Positions 16,831-27,900 of a stretch of 64,000 bases of DNA are shown piece after piece. Each line of letters opens with the position of its first letter. Within the stretch, counting starts at the first letter, position 1. The notes below the pieces were generated by a model, which was not told the DNA's origin, searched no databases, and saw only the letters and a program-made list of their open reading frames with translations. This DNA comes from Saccharothrix australiensis (GTDB taxonomy: Bacteria > Actinomycetota > Actinomycetes > Mycobacteriales > Pseudonocardiaceae): the NCBI RefSeq assembly GCF_003634935.1, contig NZ_RBXO01000001.1:3497501-3561500 (forward strand), written 5' to 3'. The position numbers and the translations under genes are program-made.

Positions 16831-19800
16831 TCACGCCTTCGACAGCCAGAAGCGCAGGCCCAGCTCGTCGTCCACGCGGGGTTCGGTGGCCCCTGCGCGC
16901 TCGGCCACCTCCACCGCCAGCACGGTGTCCGCGATCTCGCGCTCGTGCTCCCGCAGCGCCTCCGCCGTCTCGCCCTCGGCCGTCCACAAAAGACGGACGC
17001 GGTCGGTGACCGCGTAGCCGGCCTCCTTGCGCGCCGCCTGCACCAGCCGGACCACCTCCCGCGCCTGCCCGGCCCGGCGCAGCTCCGGCGTCACGGTCGT
17101 GTCCAACGCCACGGCGGCCTCCGGCTGGGTGATCATCGACCACCCCGTGCGGGGCACCTCGGTGATCAGCACGTCCTCGGGCGTCAACGACACCTCGGCC
17201 CCGTCGACGACGACGACCGCGCTGCCCGTCGCCTTCAGGTCGCGGGCCAGCCCGCCGTGGTCGGCGTCGGTGATCGCCTCGGCGACCTGCCGGGTCCGCG
17301 GCCCGAACCTCCGGCCCAGCGCGCGGAAGTTCGGCTTGACGGTGACGTCCACCAGCTCGCCCGCCTGCGCGAGCGGCGTCACCTCGCGCACGTTCAGCTC
17401 GTCGGCGATCTCGGCGAGCAGCTCGGGGCGCGGTTCCCGACCGCCCGGCACGGCCACCAGCGCGCGCCGCAAGGGCTGGCGGTTGCGGACCTTGCTCGAC
17501 TTGCGCACCGCGCGACCGACCTCGACCACCTGCCGGGTGACGACCACCTCCGCGCGCAGCTCGTCGTCCCGGTGCGCCGGGACGGGAACCGGCCAGGACG
17601 ACAGGTGCACCGACTCCGGAGCGGTGTCGTCACCGGGCCGGATCGCGTGCCGCCACACGTGCTCGGTGACGAAGGGCACGAACGGGGCCAGCAGCCTGGT
17701 GAGCGTGTGCAGGCACTCGTGCAGGGTCGCCAACGCGTCCGGGTCGCCCTCCCGGAACCGGGCGCGGGACCGCCGCACGTACCAGTTCGACAGGTCGTCG
17801 ACGAACCGGCTCAGCGCCTTGCCCGACCGCGCGGTGTCGAAGTCCTCCAGCGCGGCGTCCACTTCGGACACCAGGGCGTGCAGCTCCGCGAGCACCCAGC
17901 GGTCGTTCACCGCGCGCTCGGCGACCGGCGACGCGGTGGCGGCCGGGCTCCACGAGCCGGTGCTCGCGTACAGGGTGAAGAACGAGGCGGTGTTCCAGTA
18001 GGTCAGCAGGACCTTCCGGACGATCTCCTCCAGCGGCGTGTCACCGACCCGCCGGGGCGACCACGGCGAGCCGGAGCACAGCATGAACCAGCGCAGCGCG
18101 TCCGCGCCGTGCTTCTCCATCAGCGGCACGGGCTCGATGATGTTGCCCAGGTGCTTGCTCATCTTGCGGCCGTCCTCGGCCATGATGTGGCCGAGGCACA
18201 CGACGTCCTCGTAGGAGGACCGGTCGAACACCAGCGTGCCGATGGCCATCAGGGTGTAGAACCAGCCGCGCGTCTGGTCGATGGCCTCGCAGATGAACCG
18301 GGCCGGGTAGCCCTTCTCGAACCGCTCGACGCTGCCCTCGACGTACGGGTAGCCGATGCTCGCGAACGGCATCGAGCCCGAGTCGAACCACGCGTCGACG
18401 ACCTCCGGCACCCTGCTCGCGCGCTCGCCGCACTCGGGGCAGGGGAACCGCACCTCGTCGACGAACGGGCGGTGCGGGTCGAGGTCCGACAGGTCCGCGC
18501 CCGCGAGCGCGCCCAGCTCGGAGCGGGAGCCGACACAGGTCAGGTGCCCGTTCCCGCACTGCCACACCGGCAGGGGAGTACCCCAGTAGCGGTTGCGGGA
18601 CAACGCCCAGTCGACGTTGTTGGCCAGCCAGTCGCCGTACCGGCCGTGCTTGATGTGCCGCGGGTGCCAGTTGGTGCGCTCGTTCTCGCGCTGGAGCTCG
18701 GCGCGCCTGGCCGTGGTCCTGATGTACCAGGAGAGCTGCGCGTAGTACATCAGCGGGGTGTGGCAGCGCCAGCAGTGCGGGTACTGGTGCTCGTGCTCCT
18801 CGGCGCGGAACAGCAGGCCGCGGGCCTCCAGGTCGGCGGTGAGCAGGGCGTCCGCCTCCTTGAAGAAGACGCCGCCCACCAAGCCGACGTCGTCCAGGAA
18901 GCGGCCGTCCTCACCGATCGGGTTGACCACCGGCAGGCCGTGGCGGCGGCAGGCGGCCAGGTCGTCGGCGCCGAAGGCGGGCGCCTGGTGCACCAGGCCC
19001 GTGCCGTCCTCGGTGGTGACGTAGTCGGCCGTGATGACGACGTGCGCGTCCGGGATGTCGACCAGGTCGAACGGCGCGCGGTACCGGACGCCGGCCAGCT
19101 GCTCGCCGCGCAGCGAGGCGAGCACCTCGGCGCCCTCGCCCAGGACGGCGGCCAGCAGCGGCTCCGCCACGACGAACACCCCGTCGGCGGTGCGCGCCAC
19201 GACGTACGCCGTGTCCGGGTGCACCGCCACGGCGGTGTTGGACACCAGCGTCCACGGCGTGGTGGTCCAGATCAGCAGCTCCGCGCCCGCCGCGCCGGCC
19301 ACTTCGCCGTCCACGGGCATCCGCACGTACACGGAGGGGTCGACGACCGATTCGTACCCCTGCGCGACCTCGTGGTCGGACAGCCCCGTGCCGCAGCGCG
19401 GGCAGTAGGGGGCGATGCGGTGGTCACGCACCAGCAGCCCGCGGTCGTTGATCCGCTTCAGCGCCCACCAGACGCTGTCGACGTACTCGGGCGACATGGT
19501 CCAGTAGGCGTCGGACATGTCCACCCAGTAGCCGACGCGGTCGGTCATCTCCTCGAACTCGCCGACGTACCGCTGCACGGACTCGCGGCAGCGGGCGTTG
19601 AACTCCCCGATGCCGACCTTCTCGATGTCCTGCTTGCCGGAGAGCCCGAGCTCCTTCTCGACCGCGATCTCCACGGGCAGTCCGTGGCAGTCCCACCCCG
19701 CCCGGCGGGGCACGTGGAAGCCCTTCATGGTCTTGAACCGGGGGAAGACGTCCTTGAACACGCGCGCCTCGACGTGGTGCGTGCCGGGTTTGCCGTTGGC

Positions 19801-19962
19801 GGTGGGCGGCCCTTCGTAGAACACCCACTCGGGGCCGTCACCCGTGCGCTCGACGCTGCGCTCGAAGATGTTCCGCGCACGCCAGAAGCCGAGCACCTCG
19901 TGATCCACCGCGGGGAGGTGCGCATGGGGCGGCAGCGGCGTGTACGGCGACTTGTCGGGCAA
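16831..19962 (-). CDS. ileS: Isoleucyl-tRNA synthetase, IleRS2 type
   Basis: 1043 residues, full length for the eukaryotic-like IleRS2 clade. It activates isoleucine and charges tRNA-Ile in the cytosol. The class I signature appears as GTHH (residues 60-63, in PPTANGKPGTHH) instead of HIGH. The second signature is KMSKH near residue 600. The CP1 editing domain has WTTTPWTL and the C-terminal anticodon-binding and zinc-like Cys regions are present. The start is a TTG at 19962 with AGGGAG 7 bases upstream; the conserved N-terminus (MPDKSPYTPLPPH) begins there. No T-box leader was recognisable upstream. The upstream gene on the same strand ends about 300 bases away, so ileS probably has its own promoter. 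Confidence 0.98.
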   Translation of the reverse strand: MPDKSPYTPLPPHAHLPAVDHEVLGFWRARNIFERSVERTGDGPEWVFYEGPPTANGKPGTHHVEARVFKDVFPRFKTMKGFHVPRRAGWDCHGLPVEIAVEKELGLSGKQDIEKVGIGEFNARCRESVQRYVGEFEEMTDRVGYWVDMSDAYWTMSPEYVDSVWWALKRINDRGLLVRDHRIAPYCPRCGTGLSDHEVAQGYESVVDPSVYVRMPVDGEVAGAAGAELLIWTTTPWTLVSNTAVAVHPDTAYVVARTADGVFVVAEPLLAAVLGEGAEVLASLRGEQLAGVRYRAPFDLVDIPDAHVVITADYVTTEDGTGLVHQAPAFGADDLAACRRHGLPVVNPIGEDGRFLDDVGLVGGVFFKEADALLTADLEARGLLFRAEEHEHQYPHCWRCHTPLMYYAQLSWYIRTTARRAELQRENERTNWHPRHIKHGRYGDWLANNVDWALSRNRYWGTPLPVWQCGNGHLTCVGSRSELGALAGADLSDLDPHRPFVDEVRFPCPECGERASRVPEVVDAWFDSGSMPFASIGYPYVEGSVERFEKGYPARFICEAIDQTRGWFYTLMAIGTLVFDRSSYEDVVCLGHIMAEDGRKMSKHLGNIIEPVPLMEKHGADALRWFMLCSGSPWSPRRVGDTPLEEIVRKVLLTYWNTASFFTLYASTGSWSPAATASPVAERAVNDRWVLAELHALVSEVDAALEDFDTARSGKALSRFVDDLSNWYVRRSRARFREGDPDALATLHECLHTLTRLLAPFVPFVTEHVWRHAIRPGDDTAPESVHLSSWPVPVPAHRDDELRAEVVVTRQVVEVGRAVRKSSKVRNRQPLRRALVAVPGGREPRPELLAEIADELNVREVTPLAQAGELVDVTVKPNFRALGRRFGPRTRQVAEAITDADHGGLARDLKATGSAVVVVDGAEVSLTPEDVLITEVPRTGWSMITQPEAAVALDTTVTPELRRAGQAREVVRLVQAARKEAGYAVTDRVRLLWTAEGETAEALREHEREIADTVLAVEVAERAGATEPRVDDELGLRFWLSKA

Positions 19963-20256
19963 CGGAACTCCCTGGTCACGTGACGTGCGGGTGCGGCATC
20001 GGCCAGGGTATCGAGCCGGTCCACCGCGTTCGCCCGCACAGGTCCGACCGCGCGGCGGAGGGTGTCGGAAGGCTTGCGCGAGGCGGTCGCGGAGGACGGG
20101 CCACCCTTGTCTCGTCGATCCGGTGGGCGTCGGCCACCGCCAGGCCCAAGCCGACGCGGGGGGTCGTCGATCAGCCTGCCGCGGACCGCACCGTCGCGGG
20201 CGAGATCCGCCCGCGACCGTCGCCCCCGCTGGTGCGCGCGGGCCCGGCCCCGGTGT
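19963..20256 (-). promoter_or_regulatory. ileS upstream region
   Basis: 294 non-coding bases between the WD40 gene and ileS. It must hold the ileS promoter unless the two genes are co-transcribed. I looked for a T-box core (TGGNACCGCG-like) on the minus strand and found only cgcggtggaccggc, which does not fit. Confidence 0.4.
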
Positions 20257-22908
20257 TCAGCAAGGCGGCTGGAACTCGACGTCCGGGAGGTGCTTCTCCC
20301 ACTCCGCGGCGGTGATCCGCGGCGCGGCACGGCAGGCGAGGGCTTCCGCGTCGGCCACGTCGAGGTCCCAGATGTGCGCGGTCCGGTCGGTGCTGCCGGT
20401 GGACATGGTCCCGTCCGGGGCGAACGCCACCGAGGTCACCGCTCCCTGGTGACCGGTCAGCACCGCGCGTCCGGTGCGGCTGTCCACGTCCCACAGCCGC
20501 ACGGTGCGGTCGGTCCCGGTGGAGGCGAGGGTGCGGCCGTCGGGGCTGAACGCCACCGACATGACCACGTCGTCGTGACCGGTCAGCACGGCCTCGGGCC
20601 GGAAGCCCCGCACGTTCCACAGCCGCACGGTGTGGTCGTCGCCGCCGGTGGCCAGCAGCCGGCCGTCGGGGCTGTAGGCCACCGTCGTCACGAAGTCGCC
20701 GTGCCCGGACAGCACGGCCACTTCGACCGGCTGCCCCGGCCGGCTCACGTCCCACACGCGCACGGTCCGGTCGTCGCTGCCCGCGGCCAGCAGCCGCCCG
20801 TCGGGGCTGAACGCGACGGGCTTGACGTTGAGGGCGAACCCGCCCAGCACGGCGACCTCCCGGCCGGTGGCCACGTCCCACAACCGGACGGTGTGGTCCC
20901 AACTGCCGGACGCGAGGGTGCGGCCGTCCGGGCTGAACGCCACCGACCACACCGCGTCGGCGTGCCCGCGCAGCGTGGCGAGCTTCGTGCCGGACGGCAG
21001 GTCCCACAGCTGGACGGTCCGGTCGCCGCTGCCGGTGGCCAGGCGGGTCCCGTCGTGGTTCAGCGCGACGGAGAAGACGGTGCCGTCGTGCCCGGTCTCC
21101 AGCACGGGGCCGGGCTCTCCCGCCGGCCCCCACAACCGCACGGTGCGGTCCCTGCTCCCGGTCACGAGGTGCCTGCCGTCCGGGGTGAACAGCACCGCGT
21201 TGACGTAGTCGCGGTGCCCCATCACCGTGGTCGCGAGCGTGCTCAGCAGCCCGTCACGCACTTCGGGCGTGGGGTTCAGGCGGTACGCGCTCAAGCCGAG
21301 CTGCGCCGCCAGCGCCGGGTTCGCGGTGCGCAGCCCGACGGCTTCGACGGCGACCTTGTGCGCCAGCGCCGCGTTGCGCTGCGCGGTCACCGCGCTCCGC
21401 GCCCGCACCGCGTACGCGGTCGCGACCATGCTGACGACCAGCAGCACCACCAGCGTGGCGACCAGGTACCCCATGCGCTTCGCCCGGTGCCGCCCGGTGG
21501 CCTGCTCGGCGAGTTCGAGGGCCACGCCGGCGTCCACGAACGCGCGTTCGCGGGCGGTGAGCCGGGGCAGTTCGCGGGCCAGCGCCAGCCGCGTGCCCCG
21601 GTACAGCGAGCCGGGGTCGCGGTCGTGCGCCTCCCAGGCGTCGGTGGCGTCGGTCAGCTCGCGGCGCCTGCGCAGCCCGTCGCGGTCGTCGGCGAGCCAG
21701 TCCCGCATCCGCGGCCAGCCTCGCACGAGCGCTTCGTGGGTGATCTCCACGCCGGTGCGGTCGAGCGTGATCAGCCGCGCGCGGGCCAGGTGCTCCAGCA
21801 CGGGCGCGGTGTCCGGGTCGAGTTCGCCGCGGTTGAGCCTGCGCTTGGTGTCCTCGGTGCCGTCGCCGAGCGCGACCAGGCGGACGAACACGTCCCGTGC
21901 GAGCTGCCGCTGACCGGGCGAGAGCGCGTCGTAGGCGGCCTCGGCGGTGCGGGCGATCGCGTCGGTGATGCCGCCCGCCTCCCGGTACCCGGCGAGGGTG
22001 AGCATGTTGCCCCGCCTGCGCCGCCAGGTCTCCAACAGGGCGTGCGAGAGCAGCGGGAGCACGCCGGGCCTGCCGACGGCGTCCGCGACGACCGCGGGCA
22101 CCAACTGGTTCTCCAGGCGGTAGCCGGCGGCCGTGGCCGGGCCGGTGATCACCGCGCGCAGCTCGTCGGCGGACATCGGGCCGACCAGGAGCTGGCCGTC
22201 GCGCAGCACGTCCACCAGCTCCGGGTGCTGGGCGCAGTGGGCGTAGAAGTCCGCGCGCACCCCGATCACGACGTGGTGCTCCAGGAGCGACACCACGAAC
22301 CGGACGCGCTCGTCCTGGTCGTGGCAGAGGGTGAACAGCTCCTCGAACTGGTCGACGACCACCAACTCGTCCGGCCGGCCGGTGATCTCGGCCAACCGGG
22401 GCAACGGTCGGCGGCCGGGCGTGATCACGACGGTCGGCCGCGTCCCGCGCGCGTGCACGAGCCCCGCGTGCAGCAGTGACGACTTCCCGGACCCGGACGG
22501 CCCGATGACCGCCACGGCCCGCCGTGCGGCGACCAGCGAGCACAGCTCGCTGACCAGGGCGTCCCGGCCGAAGAACCGCGCGGCGTCGCCCTCCCCGAAC
22601 GCCGCCAGCCCGACGTAGGGCGCGCTGTCGCCGGCGGTCCCGGCGAGCTCCGCGGCCACGCCGCGCCACCGGGCCTCCCACTCGCCCGCGTCGCCGCCGC
22701 ACGCGCGCACGTAGGCCAGCGTCACGTCCAGCGTCGGCAGCTTGCGGCCCCCGGCGGCCTCGGCGAGCGACGACGCCGAGAAGTGCGCCCGCCCGGCCAG
22801 CTCGCGGTAGGACGGACCACCCGCCAGGTCCCGCAGCCGCCGCAGTCCACCCGCGAACTCGGTCAGCGCGGACCCCTCGGCGTCCAGCGGACGCTCGGCT
22901 CTCGGCAC
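20257..22908 (-). CDS. HTH - nSTAND NTPase - WD40 propeller protein
   Basis: 883 residues from GTG 22908, chosen because GGAGG lies 5 bases upstream; an ATG at 22989 would add 27 residues lacking family character. Order: an XRE-like helix-turn-helix (SYRELAGRAHFSASSLAEAA), an nSTAND NTPase with Walker A GPSGSGKSSLLHAG near residue 133 and Walker B-like LVVVDQFEELF, a winged-helix-type linker, one transmembrane helix (about 479-502, GYLVATLVVLLVVSMVATAY), then seven WD40 blades (repeats such as VAFSPDGRTLASGSWDHTVR) and the conserved tail ITAAEWEKHL. Such proteins are common actinomycete signalling ATPases of unknown trigger, and some relatives act in phage defence or conflict systems. A role here is not established. 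Confidence 0.93.
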   Translation of the reverse strand: MPRAERPLDAEGSALTEFAGGLRRLRDLAGGPSYRELAGRAHFSASSLAEAAGGRKLPTLDVTLAYVRACGGDAGEWEARWRGVAAELAGTAGDSAPYVGLAAFGEGDAARFFGRDALVSELCSLVAARRAVAVIGPSGSGKSSLLHAGLVHARGTRPTVVITPGRRPLPRLAEITGRPDELVVVDQFEELFTLCHDQDERVRFVVSLLEHHVVIGVRADFYAHCAQHPELVDVLRDGQLLVGPMSADELRAVITGPATAAGYRLENQLVPAVVADAVGRPGVLPLLSHALLETWRRRRGNMLTLAGYREAGGITDAIARTAEAAYDALSPGQRQLARDVFVRLVALGDGTEDTKRRLNRGELDPDTAPVLEHLARARLITLDRTGVEITHEALVRGWPRMRDWLADDRDGLRRRRELTDATDAWEAHDRDPGSLYRGTRLALARELPRLTARERAFVDAGVALELAEQATGRHRAKRMGYLVATLVVLLVVSMVATAYAVRARSAVTAQRNAALAHKVAVEAVGLRTANPALAAQLGLSAYRLNPTPEVRDGLLSTLATTVMGHRDYVNAVLFTPDGRHLVTGSRDRTVRLWGPAGEPGPVLETGHDGTVFSVALNHDGTRLATGSGDRTVQLWDLPSGTKLATLRGHADAVWSVAFSPDGRTLASGSWDHTVRLWDVATGREVAVLGGFALNVKPVAFSPDGRLLAAGSDDRTVRVWDVSRPGQPVEVAVLSGHGDFVTTVAYSPDGRLLATGGDDHTVRLWNVRGFRPEAVLTGHDDVVMSVAFSPDGRTLASTGTDRTVRLWDVDSRTGRAVLTGHQGAVTSVAFAPDGTMSTGSTDRTAHIWDLDVADAEALACRAAPRITAAEWEKHLPDVEFQPPC

Positions 22909-23027
22909 CACAACCTCCGGGTCGGTGTTCGGACGTTGTTGTCCGACGATCGTCTTTGGGCCTTGGACAACGTAGCTGCCACTACGCATGGAATCCGCAG
23001 TTCCGGTCGTCCGAGGGGGAGCCCCAG
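22909..23027. promoter_or_regulatory. Divergent promoter region between the nSTAND gene and the propeller/Rhs operon
   Basis: 119 bases separate two divergent starts. Each start has its own purine-rich ribosome site (GGAGG for the minus gene, cgagggggag for the plus gene). An inverted pair gttgtcc / ggacaac is present and could be an operator or overlapping promoter element. Confidence 0.5.
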
Positions 23028-24938
23028 GTGTTGTCGCGAAGATTCACCCTGCTGTCGGTGCTGGTCATGGCGTCGTCGCTGATGTCGGTGGGGACCGCCA
23101 CCGCCGATCCGGTCACGGCGCAGGCCGTGACGTGCCGGTCCGACGTGCCCTTCTTCCTCGCCGACGTGTACAACGGCCTGACGCTGACCCGGCACTCCGA
23201 GCCGGAGACCGGCGTCGAGGCGGGCGCCTGGTCGACGGGCCAGGGCATCGGCGTGGGCTGGGACGGCAACCTCTTCGCGGGACCCGACGGCCTGGTGTAC
23301 CACGTCACCCCCGGCAAGGAGCTGTACCGCTACCGCTGGACGGCGTCGGGCTGGGCCGACGGCGGCCGGCCGCAGCAGCTGCCGGGCCTCGGCCTCCAGT
23401 TCGCCGGAGGGGCGGCCGGTCGCAACCGGATCGCGGTGGACGAGCTCGGCGACTTCTACTACTTCGAGCTGGGCCGGGGCCTGACCTGGGCGCGGTTCGA
23501 CGAGGCCACGCGCACCTGGAACACCCGGCTGATCGACGGCGGCGCCAAGTGGACGCTCGCCCGGTACGACATGCTCATCGCGGCCGGGCCCGGCGTGCTG
23601 TACGCGCGGGAGTCGCAGGTGGGCAACCTCTTCCGGTTCCAGTACGACGCGGCCAGCGAGCGCTGGATCGAGCACGCGCACCAGGTCGGCGCCGGCGGCT
23701 GGGACCGGTTCACCGACGCCGCCGGGGTGGGCGGCGACATCTTCTACGTGTTGGAGAGCAACAACACGCTGAAGTGGTACCGCTACGCCAACGGCGGGTT
23801 CGTGACGGGTTCCGGCCGCACCGTCGGCTCCACCTGGCGGGCGGACCTGCGGATCGAAGCGACCAGCGACTCGTGCAAGGCGATCCCGAACGGCCTGCCG
23901 ACCCGGCCCGTCGTGCCCGCCGTGCCGCACGCGCCGGCGAACCTGCTGGTGGCCGCCGACGGCCGGCTCGACTACTCCTACGTCGACGAGTCGAACCGCA
24001 CGGTCAACGCCCAGGTCACCGACCTGACCGGCGGCGCGCCGTTCGGGTTCGCCGCGATACCGGGCAACCTCGGCGTCACCGGCACTCCCGCCGCCGTGGA
24101 CGGCCCGGACGACCGCGTCCGGCTGCTCGCGCTCGGCCTCGACGGCGACCTCCGGTCGAACCGCCAGGTGGCGTCGAACGGGGCGTGGGGGCCGACGGCC
24201 CACGTGGGCGGCTTCGCCGCGGGCTCGCCCGCGCTGATCCGGGCGGGCGACGAGTTCAACGCGTTCGCCGTGGACGACGCCGGCTGCCTGTGGCGGCGCG
24301 CGTTCCGCAACGAGAACGAACGCCTCGGCTGGTGGCACCAGGGCTGCCACGACCTCGCGCCGCAGGCCCTGACGACGGTGCGCGCCGGCGACACCTGGCA
24401 CCTCACCGCGCGCACCCGCTCCGGGAGCTACCTGACCAGCGTGCTGAACGGCGCGTGGACGACGTTGCCGGGCACCGGCTTCACCGGCCGGGCCTCGGTG
24501 GTCGTGGACGGCAGCGGGCTGCGCAGGCTGTTCGCGCGAGCCGCGGACGGCACCGTCCGGACGCTGGCCGAGACGAGCCCGAACGCGTTCGGGTCCTGGA
24601 CGGTCATTCCGGGCATCACGGCGGCGGGCGACCCGTCCGCGCTCCTCGCCCCGAACGGGCTGTACGAGGTCGTCGTCCGGGGGACCGACGGCTACGTCCA
24701 CAACACCGGTCAGCTCTCGATCGGCTCGTCGGGCTGGAGGCCCTGGCGGGAGATCACCGACTACGCCGAGCAGTCGTCCACCGACCCGACGGCGGTGGCG
24801 GTGCCCGCGCGGAACGCGTGGGTGGTCGCGTTCCGCGACCTCAACGACGCGCCCAGGCTGCGACGCGCCCAGTCGGGCGCCCACGCGGCCCTCGGCGGTG
24901 CGGGTTTCGTCGACCTGCCGCTGACCGCCGCCCGCTAG
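23028..24938 (+). CDS. Secreted beta-propeller protein (tachylectin-2-like plus PLL-type repeats)
   Basis: 636 residues from GTG 23028 (ribosome site gaggggga just upstream). A Sec signal peptide is evident: RRFTLLSVLVMASSLMSVG followed by TATADP. The N-terminal half has the tachylectin propeller pattern of repeated Trp/Tyr blades (GIGVGWDGNLFAGPDGLVYH, ELYRYRWTASGW, WDRFTDAAGVGGDIFYVLES). The C-terminal half has shorter repeats typical of PLL/sialidase-like propellers. Such domains bind sugars. It is followed after 36 bases by the Rhs toxin gene, so it may be a surface lectin or adhesion partner of the Rhs protein. No catalytic residues recognised. Confidence 0.8.
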   Translation: MLSRRFTLLSVLVMASSLMSVGTATADPVTAQAVTCRSDVPFFLADVYNGLTLTRHSEPETGVEAGAWSTGQGIGVGWDGNLFAGPDGLVYHVTPGKELYRYRWTASGWADGGRPQQLPGLGLQFAGGAAGRNRIAVDELGDFYYFELGRGLTWARFDEATRTWNTRLIDGGAKWTLARYDMLIAAGPGVLYARESQVGNLFRFQYDAASERWIEHAHQVGAGGWDRFTDAAGVGGDIFYVLESNNTLKWYRYANGGFVTGSGRTVGSTWRADLRIEATSDSCKAIPNGLPTRPVVPAVPHAPANLLVAADGRLDYSYVDESNRTVNAQVTDLTGGAPFGFAAIPGNLGVTGTPAAVDGPDDRVRLLALGLDGDLRSNRQVASNGAWGPTAHVGGFAAGSPALIRAGDEFNAFAVDDAGCLWRRAFRNENERLGWWHQGCHDLAPQALTTVRAGDTWHLTARTRSGSYLTSVLNGAWTTLPGTGFTGRASVVVDGSGLRRLFARAADGTVRTLAETSPNAFGSWTVIPGITAAGDPSALLAPNGLYEVVVRGTDGYVHNTGQLSIGSSGWRPWREITDYAEQSSTDPTAVAVPARNAWVVAFRDLNDAPRLRRAQSGAHAALGGAGFVDLPLTAAR

Positions 24939-24974
24939 TCCGTCCGCCCAGAAGGCCACCGGGGGAGTCCTGCC

Positions 24975-27900
24975 GTGCCGGTTTTCCGTTCGCGCTCCAA
25001 CGCCTTCCTGCCCGCTCCCGTGCCGCCGACGCGGCGCTGGACGGCCCTGCTGCTCGCGGTCGCGCTGGTCGTCGGGGTCTTCGGCCCCGAGCTGGGCCGA
25101 CTGTGGCCGCGCTACGCCGAGGTCGCCGCCCCCGCCTCGGGGCCCGCGCAGCGGTGGGGCAGCGCGGACGGGCTGCCCCACGAGGACGGTGACGGCAAGG
25201 GCAACACGGCGGACCCGGTGTCGTTGCAGTCGCAGTACCCGCCGGTGGAGGGCCAGGCCGACCCCGCGCCGGCGGCCAACGCGGTGGAGGTGGTCGACCC
25301 CGTGCCGCAGGTGCGGGGCTTCGACCAGGCCACCAGCACCGAGATCCCGGAGCTGCGCGGTCGGTCGCAGCGCACGTTCCGCAACGGCGACGGCACGCAG
25401 ACCACCGAGTTCTCCGAGGTGCCCGTCAACTACCGGGCCGCCGACGGGAGCTGGCAGCCCGTCGACCCGGCGTTCGTGCCGAAGGAGAAGGGCGAGGGCT
25501 GGCGCAACAACGCCGACCAGGTCTCCATCGTCGCCGCGCCGCGCGCCGCCGCGTCCGGTGTCGTGCGGGCTGCGTTGGATGACGGGCACGCGATCGAGTT
25601 CGGCGTCGCGGACGCGGCGGAGGTGCCCGGCGAGGTGTCCGGCAACAGCGTCACCTACCGGGGCGTGCGGCCCGACGCCGATCTCACCGTCACCTCGGAA
25701 CCGGGCCTGCTCAAGGAGGTCGTGCGGCTGAACACGCCGAACGCGCCGCGTTCCTGGCTGTTCCCGCTCACCCTGACCGGCCTGACCGCCGAACGGGTCG
25801 ACGGCGGGGTGCTGCTCCACGACGAGAAGGGCGTGCGCCGGGCGCACATCCCCGACGGCTTCATGACCGACGCGTCACCGCCGGACGAGTCGGGCGCGGT
25901 GCCCACCTCCTACGGCGTGACCTACGAGCTGGTGCGGCACGACGGGAAGCCGGCGCTGCGCATGGACCTCGACGCGGCCTGGCTGGACGACCCGGCGCGC
26001 GCCTACCCGGTGTCGGTCGACCCCCCGGTCGACATGCGCGCCGCCGCGTCGAGCATGTACGTGCAGCGCGACAACAACGGCAACAACTTCAGCCGCGTCG
26101 ACGGCGACCTGAAGGTCGGCCGGTCGTCGGTCAGCACGGCCGCGAGCTACCTGTCGTTCCCCGGCGTCGAGGACGCGCTGCGCAACCACAAGATCTTCGG
26201 CGCCAACCTGTCGCTGCTCAACTACCAGTCGTCGTCGTGCAGCGCCCGGCCCATCACCGTGCACCCGGTCGTGGTGCCGTGGACGGCGAACAACTCCCAC
26301 AAGTACCCGGGGCCGGCGGTCGGCGACGCGCTCGCGTCGTCGAGCTTCGCGCACGGCTACATCGCTTCCGGCAGCACCAAGTCCCGGTGCCCGTCGACGA
26401 CGGAGACCGTCGCGCTCGGCGACGACGGCCGCGACCTGGTGCAGCGCTGGGTGACCGGCGCGCAGGCCAACCACGGCCTGTCGGTGCGCGGCTCGGAGAC
26501 CGACCCCAAGAGCTGGAAGGTCTTCACCGGCGCGGGCACCGCGAACCCGCCGCGCCTGGCCGTGACCCACACGCCCTACAACGCCTCCTACAAGTTCCTG
26601 CGCCCGGTGCCCGAGCCGCCGGTGACCCGCACCCGGGCGGGCAAGGTCCGGATCGAGGTCACCAACCTCGGCGCGGAGAAGTGGACGCCCGGCATCTACG
26701 CCCTGGCGTACCGGTACTTCGGCGCGAACGGCCAGTACCTCGGCTGGTCGGAGTCCGCCGCGCTGCCGTCGGTGGTCGAGCGCGGCGGGACGGTCGAGCT
26801 GGACGCGACGATCAACGCGACACCGCCGGGCAGCTACCGGTTCGAGTTCACCATGATCAAGCGCGGGGTCGCGTTCTTCACCGACGAGCAGATCCCGCCC
26901 GCCGCGCTGGCGTTCCAGGTCATCGACGTGCCACCGGTGATCAAGGAGCAGTACCCGCCCAACGGCTACTCCGCGCCGACGCTCACCCCCAGCCTGTGGG
27001 CCAGGGCGCTGGACGTCGACGCGCCGCCGAACGGCTCGTTGCAGTACCGCTTCGAGGTGTGCGACTCCGACAAGCGCAACTGCTTCGACTCCGGGCGCCT
27101 GGCCAAGGCGACGTGGACCATCCCGCACGGCAAGCTGTTCTGGAGCCGGAGCTACCTCTGGCGGGCGTTCGCGTTCGACGGCGCCTCCGAGAACGAGAAG
27201 CTGCCGTTCAGCACCCTGCTGACCGCCGTGCCGCAACCGGAGATCACCGCGCACCTGGGCAACGCGCCCTACGGCGGCCGGTCGACCGACGTCGACCCGC
27301 AGGTGGGCAACTACACCACCGGCGCGGTCGACGCCTCGCTGGGCACGCCCGGCCCGTCGCTGACCGTCGCCCGCACCTACAACAGCCTGGACCCGAGGCG
27401 TGACAACGCGTTCGGCGCGGGCTGGTCGACCGTCTACGACATGCGCGTCACGCCGGACGGCGACGGCTCCGGCAACGTCGTCGTCAGCTACCCGGACGGC
27501 CAGCAGGTCCGGTTCGGCGCCAACAAGGACGGCTCGGGCAACCCGGTGGGCGGCCGGCTCGCACCGCCGCAGGGCAGGTACGCGACGCTCGTGCCGCAGC
27601 CCGAGGGCGGCTGGACGTTGGCGGACAAGAACGGCACGACCTACGTGTTCGGCGGCGACGGCAGGCTGACCGGCATCATCGACCGCGCTCAGCGCCACCA
27701 GGAACTGACCTACACCGGCGGGCGGCTCGCCGCGGCCACCGACCGCGCCAACGGTCGCAAGCTGGAGTTCACGTGGCAGGGCGACCACGTCGCCTCGGTC
27801 ACGGCGGGCGGGTCGACCTGGAACTACACCTACGAGGGCGACCGCCTGACCTCGGTGTGCGACCCGGACGACGGGTGCACCAGGTACTCCCACACCGCGG

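Noticed and set aside
16241-17143. A minus-strand frame downstream of ileS
   Set aside because: It overlaps the ileS 3' end in another frame and has a low-complexity Arg/Gly sequence.
19963-20060. Possible T-box leader of ileS
   Set aside because: The only T-box-like word on the minus strand (cgcggtggaccggc) lacks the conserved core and no specifier loop could be drawn.
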